From Asparagopsis taxiformis (Eukaryota; Rhodophyta; Florideophyceae; Bonnemaisoniales; Bonnemaisoniaceae), in contig JALQPE010002092.1 of NCBI GenBank assembly GCA_030407315.1, forward strand, positions 21,735 through 85,734: a stretch of 64,000 nt of DNA, in the 5' to 3' direction. Position numbers and translations under genes: made by a program. The notes under the pieces were generated by a model that saw nothing but the letters and a program-made list of their open reading frames with translations, ran no database searches and was not told the DNA's origin. Positions 38,712-49,120 of the stretch are shown here, piece after piece; positions within the stretch are counted from its first letter, which is position 1; every line of letters begins with the position of its first letter.

Positions 38712-41114
38712 ATGAATTACGCTGTGTCGAATTCCAGCGCGTCGCCCAGGCAACCGTTGCCAACGTCAGCGGACGCCGAAGCCGACGTGGCCTTGTCAGC
38801 AGAAGCGATCTTCGCGACTGATCGATCTATCCCGCCGGATATCGAGGCGATCGGCCAGCTACCACGTACGGTAAGCCCGTTTGAGTCCGTGAGCATGGAC
38901 CCCGCAACGCGCGGTCAGCTCAACGAAGGGAACGTGACTCCCACGGCACTACGTGTAGTGTACGAAGACCTTCGAGGTCACATCGAAAGGGCGAGCGACG
39001 CGGCCGTCGACGAAGCCGTAAGGCAGAGACTCGGAGTCTCGGAGCGCGAAGCTCGTGCGTTACGTGAACGCTCAGCGACCCTCGAACGGGAAAACGAAGA
39101 TTTACGAAACCGCCTCTCCGCCGTGGAGGGAAGACTCGACTCGTTTGTCGTAGTATTCAACGAAATCGTCGCCGGACGTTCCGCTCCGCCGAGCGGAAGC
39201 GATCCGAATTACGAAGGCTCGCGCGCCTATAACTCGCAATCCTCCCCGGCCGTTCCGGGAGGATACCCACCAACACCCGGTCCGACGACCCCGACAACGT
39301 ACGGAAGGGGGGCGACAGTGCAACGAGCCATCGCCAACCCCGACGAGACGCCACGAAGGCAATTACGTTTTAACGATACGCCAGACCACGCGCGGTCGGC
39401 GGACGCAGCACGAGCTGCGCAATTCGATACGAGAGCTCCCCCGCCACGTGAAACGTACATTCCGTGGCTGGGAACGTTCGGCACGACGGACACGCGAGTC
39501 CACGAAAACGAACGTGCCGACGCGGTACGCTTACCAGGGAACGCCCTCGGACCCGTTTGCCACGCGTTGGCAGAGCACACGACAATGCTCGACGCATTTG
39601 CGAACGTGGTATCGTACCGCATGTACCGACTTAACGATGTACGTGAACATCTCTACGTGAACGAGAGTCAAAGCGTACATAAGCTCAAACGTGAGCTGGA
39701 GGGGCTTTTCCCTACGTTAAAGCCGTTCTCCGGCCGGAATCCGATTACGTTACTCGGATTCCTCGCCCAAATACGTGATGGGTTCAGCACACTCGGAGTG
39801 TGCGAGGGAGTGGCAGTACGTGCGCTGCACTTCTTCCTCGAACGGGACGCCCGACGGTTCTACGATTCCCAGTGTACGACTGGTGTGATCACGACTGATC
39901 CGACGAAGAGGTTCTCGTGGCCTCACATGATCAACGCGTTGATCAAACGATACCTGCAAGACGACGTGCTGCAGGAGGCCTACGAAAAGGTCACGATGAT
40001 CACGCAGAGTCCTAACGAGGACGAGAATCAGTACGCTGATAGACTCGACACCGCCACGCGGGCGTGTAACTACGTGTTTACGGACCGACTCCTCGTTCAC
40101 CACTACGTACGTGGTTTGCTGCCCTCGACGCGGGCAGCCGTGACGGAACGACTCCGGTCACTCCCCGAACGAGAGAGGAACGACCTCACCGTTGTGAGAC
40201 GATTGGCGACGGCCGAAGGAACGACCTTCCGTGCACGTACGGCAGCTGTCGCGTCAGCCGCGAAACCGAAAGTGCGGTTTCCGGTGAAGCCTACGTTGGC
40301 TATTTCCGACCACGAGTCGAGGAAGTTCGCGGACTACGATGAGTCCGCGTACTTACGTAATGAACGGGCTAGCGAGCCCAGTTACCACGATGGTAACCCG
40401 AACATACCCACGAGGGATGATGACGACGTGTCGCTCGCTGCGGCTCACGTTGCCGAGAATTTAGAGGCGATCCTCTTCACGAACGGGCCGCCGCCCAACG
40501 ATACGAAAACGGCAAACGAAAAGCCGGACGAGCTCGAAGCTCGATTGAACCGTCCGTGCGAGGACGTGCCGAAGCTCACGAGCGAGCAGACGCAATTGGC
40601 GCACTCCGTAATCCCGAATGATTACTGGACGCTGTCGTGTTGGTCATGCCGCGAAGATGGCCACTCGACGTTTACGTGTCCGCGTCTGACGCCAGATCAA
40701 CGGATCTTTTTCGCGTACAAGTACTACCTCTCCCACGTGAAGAGCAACCCACGTCAGGCTGAGTACTTCCGCCAACGAATGGCCAAACGTAACCAGGAAC
40801 GACCTGGCGAGCGAGGGGACGTGACCCCGCGGAGGTACGGCACGCCGCCTACGATACTCCGAAACCCCAATCGTGACGGGGGGAGGCCCTTCGACAGGCG
40901 CCGCGGCGACTTTCGCAATGACCGACGTGACCCCCGCCCGTGGGCGAACGAACGAAATGGCCAGCGTAATGGCCGCAGCGGAGTCTACGTGACGACCTCC
41001 GCTGACGAAACACCACTCGAGGTGGAAACGAGTCACGATGACGAACGAGCTTCGTGGGCTCACGACGACGACGTGTCGAACGGCCCCGCGCCGGAAAACG
41101 ACCAGGCGATGTAG
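38712..41114 (+). CDS. gag: Element A Gag polyprotein
   Basis: 800 residues from the first ATG at 38712 (MNYAVSNSS). It forms the particle core that packages the element's RNA. The N-terminal third is Ala/Glu-rich and contains a strong coiled coil (RQRLGVSEREARALRERSAT and following). The middle has a retrotransposon-gag-like helical region (ALIKRYLQDDVLQEAYEKV ... NQYADRLDTATRACNYVFTD). A single CCHC zinc knuckle, CWSCREDGHSTFTC (C-x2-C-x4-H-x4-C), lies at about 40,649-40,680. An Arg/Asp-rich tail follows (RRGDFRNDRRDPR). It overlaps pol, which is in the -1 frame, for 61 bp. Confidence 0.88.
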   Translation: MNYAVSNSSASPRQPLPTSADAEADVALSAEAIFATDRSIPPDIEAIGQLPRTVSPFESVSMDPATRGQLNEGNVTPTALRVVYEDLRGHIERASDAAVDEAVRQRLGVSEREARALRERSATLERENEDLRNRLSAVEGRLDSFVVVFNEIVAGRSAPPSGSDPNYEGSRAYNSQSSPAVPGGYPPTPGPTTPTTYGRGATVQRAIANPDETPRRQLRFNDTPDHARSADAARAAQFDTRAPPPRETYIPWLGTFGTTDTRVHENERADAVRLPGNALGPVCHALAEHTTMLDAFANVVSYRMYRLNDVREHLYVNESQSVHKLKRELEGLFPTLKPFSGRNPITLLGFLAQIRDGFSTLGVCEGVAVRALHFFLERDARRFYDSQCTTGVITTDPTKRFSWPHMINALIKRYLQDDVLQEAYEKVTMITQSPNEDENQYADRLDTATRACNYVFTDRLLVHHYVRGLLPSTRAAVTERLRSLPERERNDLTVVRRLATAEGTTFRARTAAVASAAKPKVRFPVKPTLAISDHESRKFADYDESAYLRNERASEPSYHDGNPNIPTRDDDDVSLAAAHVAENLEAILFTNGPPPNDTKTANEKPDELEARLNRPCEDVPKLTSEQTQLAHSVIPNDYWTLSCWSCREDGHSTFTCPRLTPDQRIFFAYKYYLSHVKSNPRQAEYFRQRMAKRNQERPGERGDVTPRRYGTPPTILRNPNRDGGRPFDRRRGDFRNDRRDPRPWANERNGQRNGRSGVYVTTSADETPLEVETSHDDERASWAHDDDVSNGPAPENDQAM

Positions 41115-44100
41115 GTCACGAGCCACCCACATCGCCTGAACCCTTACGTGAAAGGGGGACGACCGACGTCGATGATTGGTCCTCCGCAGGCTCACCGATG
41201 AACGAGAGTTACGTAAAGCTCACGGCCGCGAAGGCCAACTCGAGTCACACGACACCCGACGTGGGGGAAGAAACGAAGTCCGACGGGACGAACGAACCTC
41301 ACACGAAGAGGAAGTCTCGCAGACGAGCGAGACGCGCTACCCGGAAGCACGACGCTTCCGAGCGCGAGAAAACCAAGCACGCGGCTTATACGAAGCGTGT
41401 CGACGCAAAAGAAGCCATACGGGCTCATACGGTGAAGCGACGAACCGCTAGCGAAGACGTAGACCGCGCGCCGGTCAGGACCGAACCGTTGGTTCTCGAT
41501 GGGCATACGTGCCTACTTGCGTCGAAGCATTATATCGTGTCCGGAACGATCGGACTAGACCTCAACGTGATGAGGGCGATTACCATCGCGATGGATACGT
41601 GCAGCGGCTACAACTTGATACGAACAAGTTTACTACCCTACGACTGGGTCGACCGCTGTCTACGTGACGAAGAGCTACCGAAGCTCGGAGACGCCAACGG
41701 GCGACGTTTGCCTATCGAAGGCGCCATCCTGCTTCGTGTCAGGTTGGGGAACTCGCTGTTCCGCGTAAAATTCTTCGTAGCCAACACGCTGGCCGTTCCC
41801 GTTATAATGGGTACGTCGTTCATGTCGAAGCATGTCGATGCTATACGCTGTCGAGCGCAGACAATCGACCTCCATCGGGGGGATACGATACCCATTATCG
41901 CGGAGGGCGATACGACGACTCCGTACGAGGAGGGGGAGGAGACGAATCCAAACGTGGAGCCCCCGAAACGCCGCGAGCGTAACGCGGCCTCGAATAGGCC
42001 GAGCCGAACGTTCTCGGTTCGCCTGACGAAGTACACGCGTGTACCGGCGATGTCGCAACGGACCGTCAACGTGACGACGGATGCGACCGGACTCGTGTTC
42101 CTTGAACCGAAAGCGTCGGTGCAATTCCGGCATGGGCGGCGCATAGCCAACGGAGTGGTCGACGTAGGACCGAGAGAGACGTTCTCTATCATCGTGTCGA
42201 ACTTCACGAAGAAGGACCGCGATTTGCCGAAAGGCGCAACGATTGCGTACGCGGTACGCTCCCCGTTGGGAATCGTCCCACTCAAGCGTGAGGGCGGCGA
42301 AGCCCTCGCGAAGGTTTTGAACCTACCGTTAGTCGACGCGACGACGCGGACAACAACGAACGGGCTGGGCGACGAAACGCCAGACCCGTTGGTCAACGAA
42401 AAGGGGAACGACCCCGCCACGAATTGGCAGTCGACAATCGATTTGTCGCACCTCGACGACGAGTATTTACGAAAGCGCATCAACGAGATGCTAGCTACAC
42501 ATTCGTCAATGTGGACGAGCGGACGCCTCGGCGAAATCAATGCTACGGAGCATCGAATCGAACTCGAACCGGGCACGCGGCCCATACGTTCAATGCCCTA
42601 TCGTCAGGGTCCGGCTCTACGTACGATAGCCGAGGAGCAGATCACGAAGATGCTCAACGAAGGGGTTATCGAACCCGCGTCCAGCGAATGGGCGTCACCA
42701 ATCGTGTTGGTGCCGAAAAAGGACGGATCCTTACGCTTCTGTGTCGACTACAGACGTTTGAACGCGAAAACGATCGCTGATTCGTACCCGCTTCCTCGTA
42801 TGGAAGACTGCCTCGATTCGTTGGGCGACGCCGCCATCTTCACGACACTCGATTGTAACGCCGGTTACTGGCAAGTGCCCGTCTCCGCTGAGGACCGTGA
42901 TAAGACAACGTTTACGTCTTTCATGGGAACGTATCGCTACGTGCGAATGCCATTCGGGCTACGAAATGCCCCCGCTACGTTTCAGCGGACGTTGGACATC
43001 ATCCTCTCCGGAGTACGTTGGCAATCGTGCCTGGTCTACTTAGACGACATAATCGTCTTTTCGAAAGACCTCGAGTCTCACCTGGGTCACGTTGACCAGG
43101 TGCTTTCCCTGCTACGCGCAGCGGGAGTAACGTTAAAGCTCACGAAGTGCTCGTTCTTTCAACCACGAGTTGACTACCTGGGGCACGTGATTACCCCAGG
43201 GAAGCTGCACGTCGCAGCTCGGAACAAGGAAGCCTTTCGTACGGCTACGTTCCCACGAGACAAGACGCAATGTCGATCGTTTTTGGGCGCGGCTAACGTT
43301 TACCGCCGTTTCGTAAAGGCGTATGCCGAGATCGCTCGGCCACTCAACACGATGTTGAAGAAGGACGCTTCCCCCGATTGGACGAACCCAACTGACGCGC
43401 AAACGAATGCGTTCGAAACGTTGAAGACAATACTGGTGTCGCCACCAGTATTGCACCTTCCGAAGGCGGGACGTCCGTTCATGATCGATACCGACGCGTC
43501 GGCGTATCAGCTGGGAGCTACGTTGCTCCAGCAGCAGAACGAAGATAAGCCCAACGAATGGGTGCCGATTGGGTACTGGTCGAAGACCCTTAACGAAACC
43601 GAACGTGGTTACTCGGCGACCGAGCGCGAGTGTTACTCCGTCGTGTGGGCGATAACGTCGCTCCGACCCTACGTAGAGGGTCAACGATTTACCGTACGCA
43701 CGGATCACGAAGCCTTACGTTGGCTGATGACGTTAACGGACGCGTCCGGACGACTACTACGATGGAGGCTACGCGTTGCCGAATTCGATTTCGAAGTCAC
43801 GTACAGGCCTGGGCGCGTGCACCAGGTACCTGACGCTTTATCACGCGTGATATCTACGTATGACGACGGTCGACCCGTCGACGACGACGACCCGTCGAAC
43901 GAGACTCGTGATGAACGAACATCAGCCACGACGGCTGGCCACGATGGCCTCGAGTTCAACCACGACGCGTCGCTCGATGACATCCTTGACGAGGAACCGG
44001 ATTTCCTCGACGAACAGCGTGCTGCTGAAGACGATTCGGCACGCGTGCCACCAGCTGACGTTCAGCTTCCCATTACGAGGGACGAGCTTATCGAAGCTCA

Positions 44101-44266
44101 ACGCGAGGACGCGTTCTGTCAAACGATACTGACACGACAGTCCGAGACGCAGGACGCTGCATTCTTCGAAGGCCACGATGGCTTACTCCGACGCCGGAAC
44201 CCTCACGACGAGAACGTACACAAATCGTTGTGCCGGCTTCGTTACGGCCGCGGCTGCTGGAGTTAA
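41054..44266 (+). CDS. pol: Element A Pol: protease, reverse transcriptase, RNase H
   Basis: About 1,070 codons, in the -1 frame relative to gag and overlapping its end, so probably made by -1 frameshifting. An N-terminal Arg/Lys-rich linker precedes the aspartic protease, whose active site reads AMDTCSGYNLI rather than D-[ST]-G-A. The reverse transcriptase contains LRFCVDYRRLNAKT, FTTLDCNAGYWQV, MPFGLRNAPATFQR and the catalytic YLDDIIVFS. RNase H has FMIDTDASAYQLGATLLQQ and VRTDHEALRWLM. The frame ends at 44266, just before the integrase, which continues in another frame. The product copies element RNA into DNA in cytoplasmic particles. No internal stop was seen. Confidence 0.92.
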   Translation: MGSRRRRVERPRAGKRPGDVGHEPPTSPEPLRERGTTDVDDWSSAGSPMNESYVKLTAAKANSSHTTPDVGEETKSDGTNEPHTKRKSRRRARRATRKHDASEREKTKHAAYTKRVDAKEAIRAHTVKRRTASEDVDRAPVRTEPLVLDGHTCLLASKHYIVSGTIGLDLNVMRAITIAMDTCSGYNLIRTSLLPYDWVDRCLRDEELPKLGDANGRRLPIEGAILLRVRLGNSLFRVKFFVANTLAVPVIMGTSFMSKHVDAIRCRAQTIDLHRGDTIPIIAEGDTTTPYEEGEETNPNVEPPKRRERNAASNRPSRTFSVRLTKYTRVPAMSQRTVNVTTDATGLVFLEPKASVQFRHGRRIANGVVDVGPRETFSIIVSNFTKKDRDLPKGATIAYAVRSPLGIVPLKREGGEALAKVLNLPLVDATTRTTTNGLGDETPDPLVNEKGNDPATNWQSTIDLSHLDDEYLRKRINEMLATHSSMWTSGRLGEINATEHRIELEPGTRPIRSMPYRQGPALRTIAEEQITKMLNEGVIEPASSEWASPIVLVPKKDGSLRFCVDYRRLNAKTIADSYPLPRMEDCLDSLGDAAIFTTLDCNAGYWQVPVSAEDRDKTTFTSFMGTYRYVRMPFGLRNAPATFQRTLDIILSGVRWQSCLVYLDDIIVFSKDLESHLGHVDQVLSLLRAAGVTLKLTKCSFFQPRVDYLGHVITPGKLHVAARNKEAFRTATFPRDKTQCRSFLGAANVYRRFVKAYAEIARPLNTMLKKDASPDWTNPTDAQTNAFETLKTILVSPPVLHLPKAGRPFMIDTDASAYQLGATLLQQQNEDKPNEWVPIGYWSKTLNETERGYSATERECYSVVWAITSLRPYVEGQRFTVRTDHEALRWLMTLTDASGRLLRWRLRVAEFDFEVTYRPGRVHQVPDALSRVISTYDDGRPVDDDDPSNETRDERTSATTAGHDGLEFNHDASLDDILDEEPDFLDEQRAAEDDSARVPPADVQLPITRDELIEAQREDAFCQTILTRQSETQDAAFFEGHDGLLRRRNPHDENVHKSLCRLRYGRGCWS

Positions 44267-45522
44267 CGCACCACCACGTCCTCGCTGGACATCCCGGGCA
44301 AACGCGTATGTACTATACCCTACGGAGGACGTACTACTGGCCCGCGATGGCCGCCGACATCCACGCAACGGTACGAAACTGCGTTGGATGTGCGAAGAAC
44401 CGCGTGAAGCTTCGCAAACGGACGAACCCGTTACGTTTATTTCCGGCTACGGAGCCGCTGCGAGACCTATGTATCGACATACTAGGTCCGCTTACGAAGA
44501 CCACGCGTGGTAACCGATTTATTCTCGTGATAACGGACCGCTTCACGAAGCTGACTAGAGTCGTACCTCTACGAAATATCGATTCCGCCAACGTGGCGAG
44601 CGCGTTCGTCAACGCGTGGGTCTTCTCGTATGGACCCCCACGGACGCTCATAAGCGATAACGGAAAGCAGTTCGCTGCTAAGTTTTTCCAGCGCGTCTGC
44701 AACGAAATCGGCGTGACGAACGTCTTTACGTCGACGTACCACCCCCAAACGAACGGGCAGGTGGAGCGCTACAACAGGACGATCCTGGCGATGCTGCGCA
44801 ATTACGTGAACGAAAACCAGAACGACTGGGATCGATACGCATCGGCGTTAACGTTTGCGTACAACACGCATGTGCATTCGAGCACGGGCACGACGCCCTT
44901 CGATTTGATTCTCACGAATCCACCGCCACCGTTGGCGCTACACACGTCGGTAACGAACCGCGAACTACCCGACGGGGGAGGGCGAGCCACTTACGTTCGT
45001 GAGCTCGCCACAACGATGGATAACGCGTATCGAACGCTGAAGGCCGCGCAGGCACGTTATAAACGAAATTTCGACAAGCGAGTCCGTGTCTCGAATCGAA
45101 ACATCCGCGCGGGAGAATACGTATTCATCGACCCGACGGACGGGACCACGAAGGGCACGAAGCTCGGCAACCACGCGTTGGGACCGTTCCGCGTACTACG
45201 TAACGACGTACGAACGTTCGTCATCCAACGAGGAGACGTAGTTGAACGTGTCAACTCGGACCGCGTTGCGTACGCGCCAACGCCGGCGAACGCGCCCCCG
45301 CCGGAGCCATACGATGCCACCGAGGCAGACCTCGACAAGAACCGCGACGGTCCGGCGTATGTAGTAGACGACCTACTAAACCATCGCGTAAACGATGACG
45401 GCACCCTAGACTTCCTCGTGAAGTGGGTCGGGTATCGTAACCCTACGTGGGAACCCCGCCGGAACGTATCTGAAGAGAGCGTCTCTCGATACTTCGCACG
45501 CGTGCGACGAGCAACAACGTGA
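44230..45522 (+). CDS. Element A integrase with C-terminal chromodomain
   Basis: About 430 codons, in the -1 frame relative to the RNase H part. Zinc-binding HHCC domain: HHHVLAGHPGQ...NCVGCAKN. Catalytic D-D-E: CIDILGPL, LISDNGKQF and HPQTNGQVERYNRTI. A GPF/Y-like module follows (NHALGPFRVLRNDV). The end is a chromodomain, about 45,355-45,510, with YVVDDLL, LVKWVGYRNPTWEP and a final helix; the Tyr, Trp and Tyr of the methyl-lysine cage are all present. Chromodomains of this class can bind methylated H3K9 and steer integration to silent chromatin. The upstream frame contains IVVPASLRPRLLE, canonical for the stretch before the zinc finger, so the shift falls near 44,215-44,235. Confidence 0.93.
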   Translation: MPASLRPRLLELTHHHVLAGHPGQTRMYYTLRRTYYWPAMAADIHATVRNCVGCAKNRVKLRKRTNPLRLFPATEPLRDLCIDILGPLTKTTRGNRFILVITDRFTKLTRVVPLRNIDSANVASAFVNAWVFSYGPPRTLISDNGKQFAAKFFQRVCNEIGVTNVFTSTYHPQTNGQVERYNRTILAMLRNYVNENQNDWDRYASALTFAYNTHVHSSTGTTPFDLILTNPPPPLALHTSVTNRELPDGGGRATYVRELATTMDNAYRTLKAAQARYKRNFDKRVRVSNRNIRAGEYVFIDPTDGTTKGTKLGNHALGPFRVLRNDVRTFVIQRGDVVERVNSDRVAYAPTPANAPPPEPYDATEADLDKNRDGPAYVVDDLLNHRVNDDGTLDFLVKWVGYRNPTWEPRRNVSEESVSRYFARVRRATT

Positions 45523-48010
45523 AAGGCCACGACGGCCCCCGAAAACGCACACGAGCGTCGGGTTAAGCGCACGCGTGCGCGACGTTGCACGATGCAACAA
45601 ACGAAGGCGACGAGCCGCACGAACGAGAAGCGAAGGCACAACGAGTGGCCGGGACGTCCACCCTTGCGTTGGGGGGGCGCGATGCGTGCTAGAGCCGTCG
45701 CTCTTTTCGTTTTCGACACCATACGTTGGGGAGGCACGAGCGCCAACGAAAGATTGGACGACGAGTCCACGCGCGGACGATTCACACGATGTGAAGAGCC
45801 ACGACTGGCTCGACAGTGTTGACCGTCCCACGGGCAAAGGTGACGACACCACGGGCCACGGACGGACAACACGTCAGATTTTTCGCGCGAAAAATTATAC
45901 GTGGGCCAGCGGGCCATGGACGCACGGTACGAAAAATCGGGCCGATTACAGTGCGCTAATCCGGCCAAATCTCGGGACACGCGTGCCCCGAAAATTTCGT
46001 AATTTTGGCACGTCACGTGAGCCATCGTACGTCCCCGTGGACAGCCGCTGACAACGAGTCGCATCGACCAACGAGGTCAACGCCAAACAGCTCGCGAGCT
46101 AACGGCAACGTGACGCCGGAAGGCGGAGAAACGACGTAGGACGGACGCGTCCCCAACGAAGATGGCAACGGCCTCATTACGAAACTCCTCGCACGAAGCG
46201 GAACGAAGCTATACGTTAGCCGACGAATTAGACCAACGGGTCTCAGCGCACGAAGCGCGCGAGTAAAGCGTGCGAACGACGAGCCAACGAGGCCGCGACG
46301 ACGGACGGCGAACCGAATCGCCATCGTGAGGCACGACGCCGAACACGGTAGCCACGTACGGCAACCACGGAACGACACAACGGTGTCCTGCCACGCGGGC
46401 ATAACGAACGACGCGCGAAAGCGAAAAGCCCGCCGGCTAGTCGAAGCGCACGAACAAACCCAAAAGGGGTTGACCACGTACGGTCACGAAGACGAAGACG
46501 CGCACGTCCGCGTCGCAACCGTAAAAGCTAACGAAGCTTCAACCTCGTACGCATTCGAAGGCGCACGCGCCACCGCCCGTGGCCAGGATACGAGCGCGTA
46601 CGCGGACGTCGTAACGATAACGACGTACCTCAACGGGCCGAACGCACGAAACGAAATACGAATACGCGACGGCGTACAAGCTGGTAGCCAACGTAAACGG
46701 CACAGCGAAGGCGACGAGCCGACGAAAAACTGGCTCACGTAACAGCCTCAAACGCCCGCGGGCATGCGAAACGACTTCGTCAATCGCGTCCCCGTCGGGT
46801 TCGCAAGTCGAATGAACGAAATTACGCAACGGCGTAGAGGGCGAGCATTACGTATGCCCGGTGCACGTCGCACCACATAACGGATGAGCTAACGAAACGC
46901 TCCTCGGACGCCGCGGCGAACGACGCCACCACGCGAAGCGGACTATCGCAACGATTGCGCCACCGGCTAACGTGAAGCCGCGGGAACGTGAAGCGCGACG
47001 GCGCTAACGACGTGAACGGCTATACGAAAAGCCAAGCCCGCCGGCAAACACGTCGTTAACGGAACCGCAACGTACTGCGACACGCCGCCGCGTACACGCC
47101 ACGGCGTAGAACGTCAAACCAACTCACGCGCGAGTCGGCCTGACGCTTAGCGAATTTTTCGTCCAGCTCATCGGAGAAATTAAAATTGGCACCGACGTGC
47201 TACGTGCCAAAGAGCTCGAACGCTCAACGGAATTCGACACCCGACGGGGTTATCCGCACGAGAACGACGGCGGAAACGAATTCCGAGATAGTTACAAAAT
47301 TAACGCCACTGGCCAACGTGAAGCCGCGGCAACGCGAAGCGCGACGGCGCTAATGACGTCAACGGCTATACGAAAAGCCAAGCCCGCCGGCCACCACGTC
47401 GTTAACGGAACCGCAACGTACTGCGACGCGCCGCCGCGTACACGCCACGGCGTAGAACGTCAAACCGACTCACGCGCGCGTCGGTCTGACGTTCGACGAA
47501 ATTTCCGCCAAGCTCATCGGAGCAAATTAAAATTGGCACCGACGTGCTACGCGCTAAAGAGCTCGAATGCTCAACGAAATTCGACACCCGACGGGGTTAT
47601 CCGGACGAGGAACGACGGCGGAAACGATTCCTGAGTTAGTTACTAAATGATACGCACGCCAACGGGCTCTAAGATCGAGGTTAATGTACCACTCGCAGTG
47701 AAAAGCCGCCGCTACGCGCCGCCGCTTTGCCGAATAATTGCGTGTGTTACGAACCTGCCAACGGGCACGCGCCGCCGCGAACTCGAAGCACGGGCTACGT
47801 AAGCCGTACGACACCCGACGGGGTAGACGCCACAACAAAAAATTGTGGGGAGGGGCTTAACGCTAAACCCCTCCCCTGCTGCAGACGACCTGCCAAACGC
47901 AAATTACGAAGCTCAACGGAGCCATGCGATTACGCAAAGAAACAAGACGAAGTTTACGAAGCAATACGATGCTAGAGCCGACGTGGCCTACGAACTAACC
48001 TAGGAACGAC
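45523..48010. other. Element A non-coding 3' region
   Basis: About 2.5 kb after the integrase stop. Reading frames exist on both strands because ACG/CGT-rich DNA has few stops, but none has protein-like composition or a motif. It includes a 346-bp tandem duplication. Regions like this in large plant and algal Ty3/gypsy elements are often of unknown role. Confidence 0.6.
46965..47656 (+). repeat. Tandem duplication, 346-bp unit, inside element A
   Basis: GGCTAACGTGAAGCCGCGGG at 46965 recurs as GGCCAACGTGAAGCCGCGGC at 47311. Similarity continues through GTTAACGGAACCGCAACGTA, the CACGCGCG block and the GGGGTTATCC block in both units. The copies differ at several percent of positions, so the duplication predates the insertion. 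Confidence 0.8.
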
Positions 48011-49120
48011 CTAGTAGCGACGAGAACGCTTGCCCGCAGGGTCATACGGACCAGGGCCTTCGCCGCGACTATCGTGGCTGCGGCTGCGAGTGGGCTGAAC
48101 GAAGCCCGGCGCGTACGGATCGACGGTCTGCGTGGCCACGGGGGCTCGCTCGCGACGCGACGCGGGGTCCCTAGCGTAAGGATCCGCAGTCCCGTGACTG
48201 CGCGTATCCGAAGGGTACGCCGCCGCGTGGCCATACCCAACGGGGTTTCCGTAGCCGCCGCCACTTGCGTATCCATAGGGATCATTACGAACGCCAACGG
48301 GCGGCGCGTAACTACGAGTCGCCGCGGCGAGACGCTCAGAAATCGCGCGTTCCGTTGCCAAGCGGGCAGTCAGGTCCAAAGTCTGGGCCCTGAACTCTTC
48401 GGCTGCGCGAGCCACGGATGAGATGAGGGAACGAATAACCCAGCCGTCCGCACGGGGCGGAGCGGCCATCGACGTACCGAGAAGCCGACGGGCATCCTCA
48501 TCGGAGACGCGGTCGTCCAGGCTCACGAAGCGTGGCGCACGTTCGGCCGGCGTGGCCACATCCGAGCGACCGACACGGGCAACGTCGCCCCCTTCCGTGG
48601 CCTCGCGAGGCACAATTTCACGAGGATCCGGCGCACGCGGCGCTTCATCTTGCTGGCCACGACGGCCAGAACGTGACCCGCGAGGTCGATTACTGCCACC
48701 GAGGCCGCCGTAGTAGCCCGAACGATTGCCACGACGGCGTTCGACTCGGGAAACGTCCCGCGGTACGTACGCGCCGTCGCTGCGTACCTGGACGAACTCT
48801 TGGTTGTCCCCGGTCGCGTAATCCGGGCGCACAACGCGATACTCCGGCCCCAACGCGAGGGCGCCGCGAGTCTCCGCCACCACGCCGGTGACGGAAACGA
48901 ACATGTCGGAGCCTTCGACCGGCATTGCACGAAGCAATTCGTAATCTGCCAGGTAGTCCAGCGTGGACTCCGGCAGTAGGCACGCGCGCCCAAACACACG
49001 CCGCTCCACGTAAAGCGAGCAAGCGAACATCGCTGCGTGCTCAACGTCCACCGCCGTGAGGAAACGTTCCTTCACCTCCGCAGGCGCGTCCTGCATCGTT
49101 CCGGTGAAGTAATGTACCAC
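48011..49120 (-). CDS. Element A antisense frame 2 (Arg/Gly-rich protein)
   Basis: About 370 codons on the minus strand, opposite to gag-pol. The first 90 residues look folded (EVKERFLTAVDVEHAAMFAC, VFGRACLLPESTLDYLADY). The middle is Arg/Gly-rich (GNRSGYYGGLGGSNRPRGSR), suggesting RNA binding. A helix follows (SVARAAEEFRAQTLDL, RLATERAISERLAA), and the end is Gly/Tyr/Pro-rich and basic. It begins with GTG and overlaps the end of the next antisense frame in another phase, so the two may be one product joined by splicing or by a lost frameshift. Function unknown. Confidence 0.5.
   Translation of the reverse strand: MVHYFTGTMQDAPAEVKERFLTAVDVEHAAMFACSLYVERRVFGRACLLPESTLDYLADYELLRAMPVEGSDMFVSVTGVVAETRGALALGPEYRVVRPDYATGDNQEFVQVRSDGAYVPRDVSRVERRRGNRSGYYGGLGGSNRPRGSRSGRRGQQDEAPRAPDPREIVPREATEGGDVARVGRSDVATPAERAPRFVSLDDRVSDEDARRLLGTSMAAPPRADGWVIRSLISSVARAAEEFRAQTLDLTARLATERAISERLAAATRSYAPPVGVRNDPYGYASGGGYGNPVGYGHAAAYPSDTRSHGTADPYARDPASRRERAPVATQTVDPYAPGFVQPTRSRSHDSRGEGPGPYDPAGKRSRRY

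Noticed and set aside
41638..42585. Minus-strand 315-codon frame inside element A pol
   Set aside because: Shadow of protease and linker; ACG/CGT-rich DNA has few stops on either strand.
44230..45522. A host chromodomain gene
   Set aside because: The zinc finger, D-D-E core and position inside the LTRs show it is the element's integrase.
45057..46064. Minus-strand 335-codon frame over the end of the integrase
   Set aside because: Overlaps the chromodomain exon, is Arg/Ser/Cys-rich and lacks motifs; length explained by composition.
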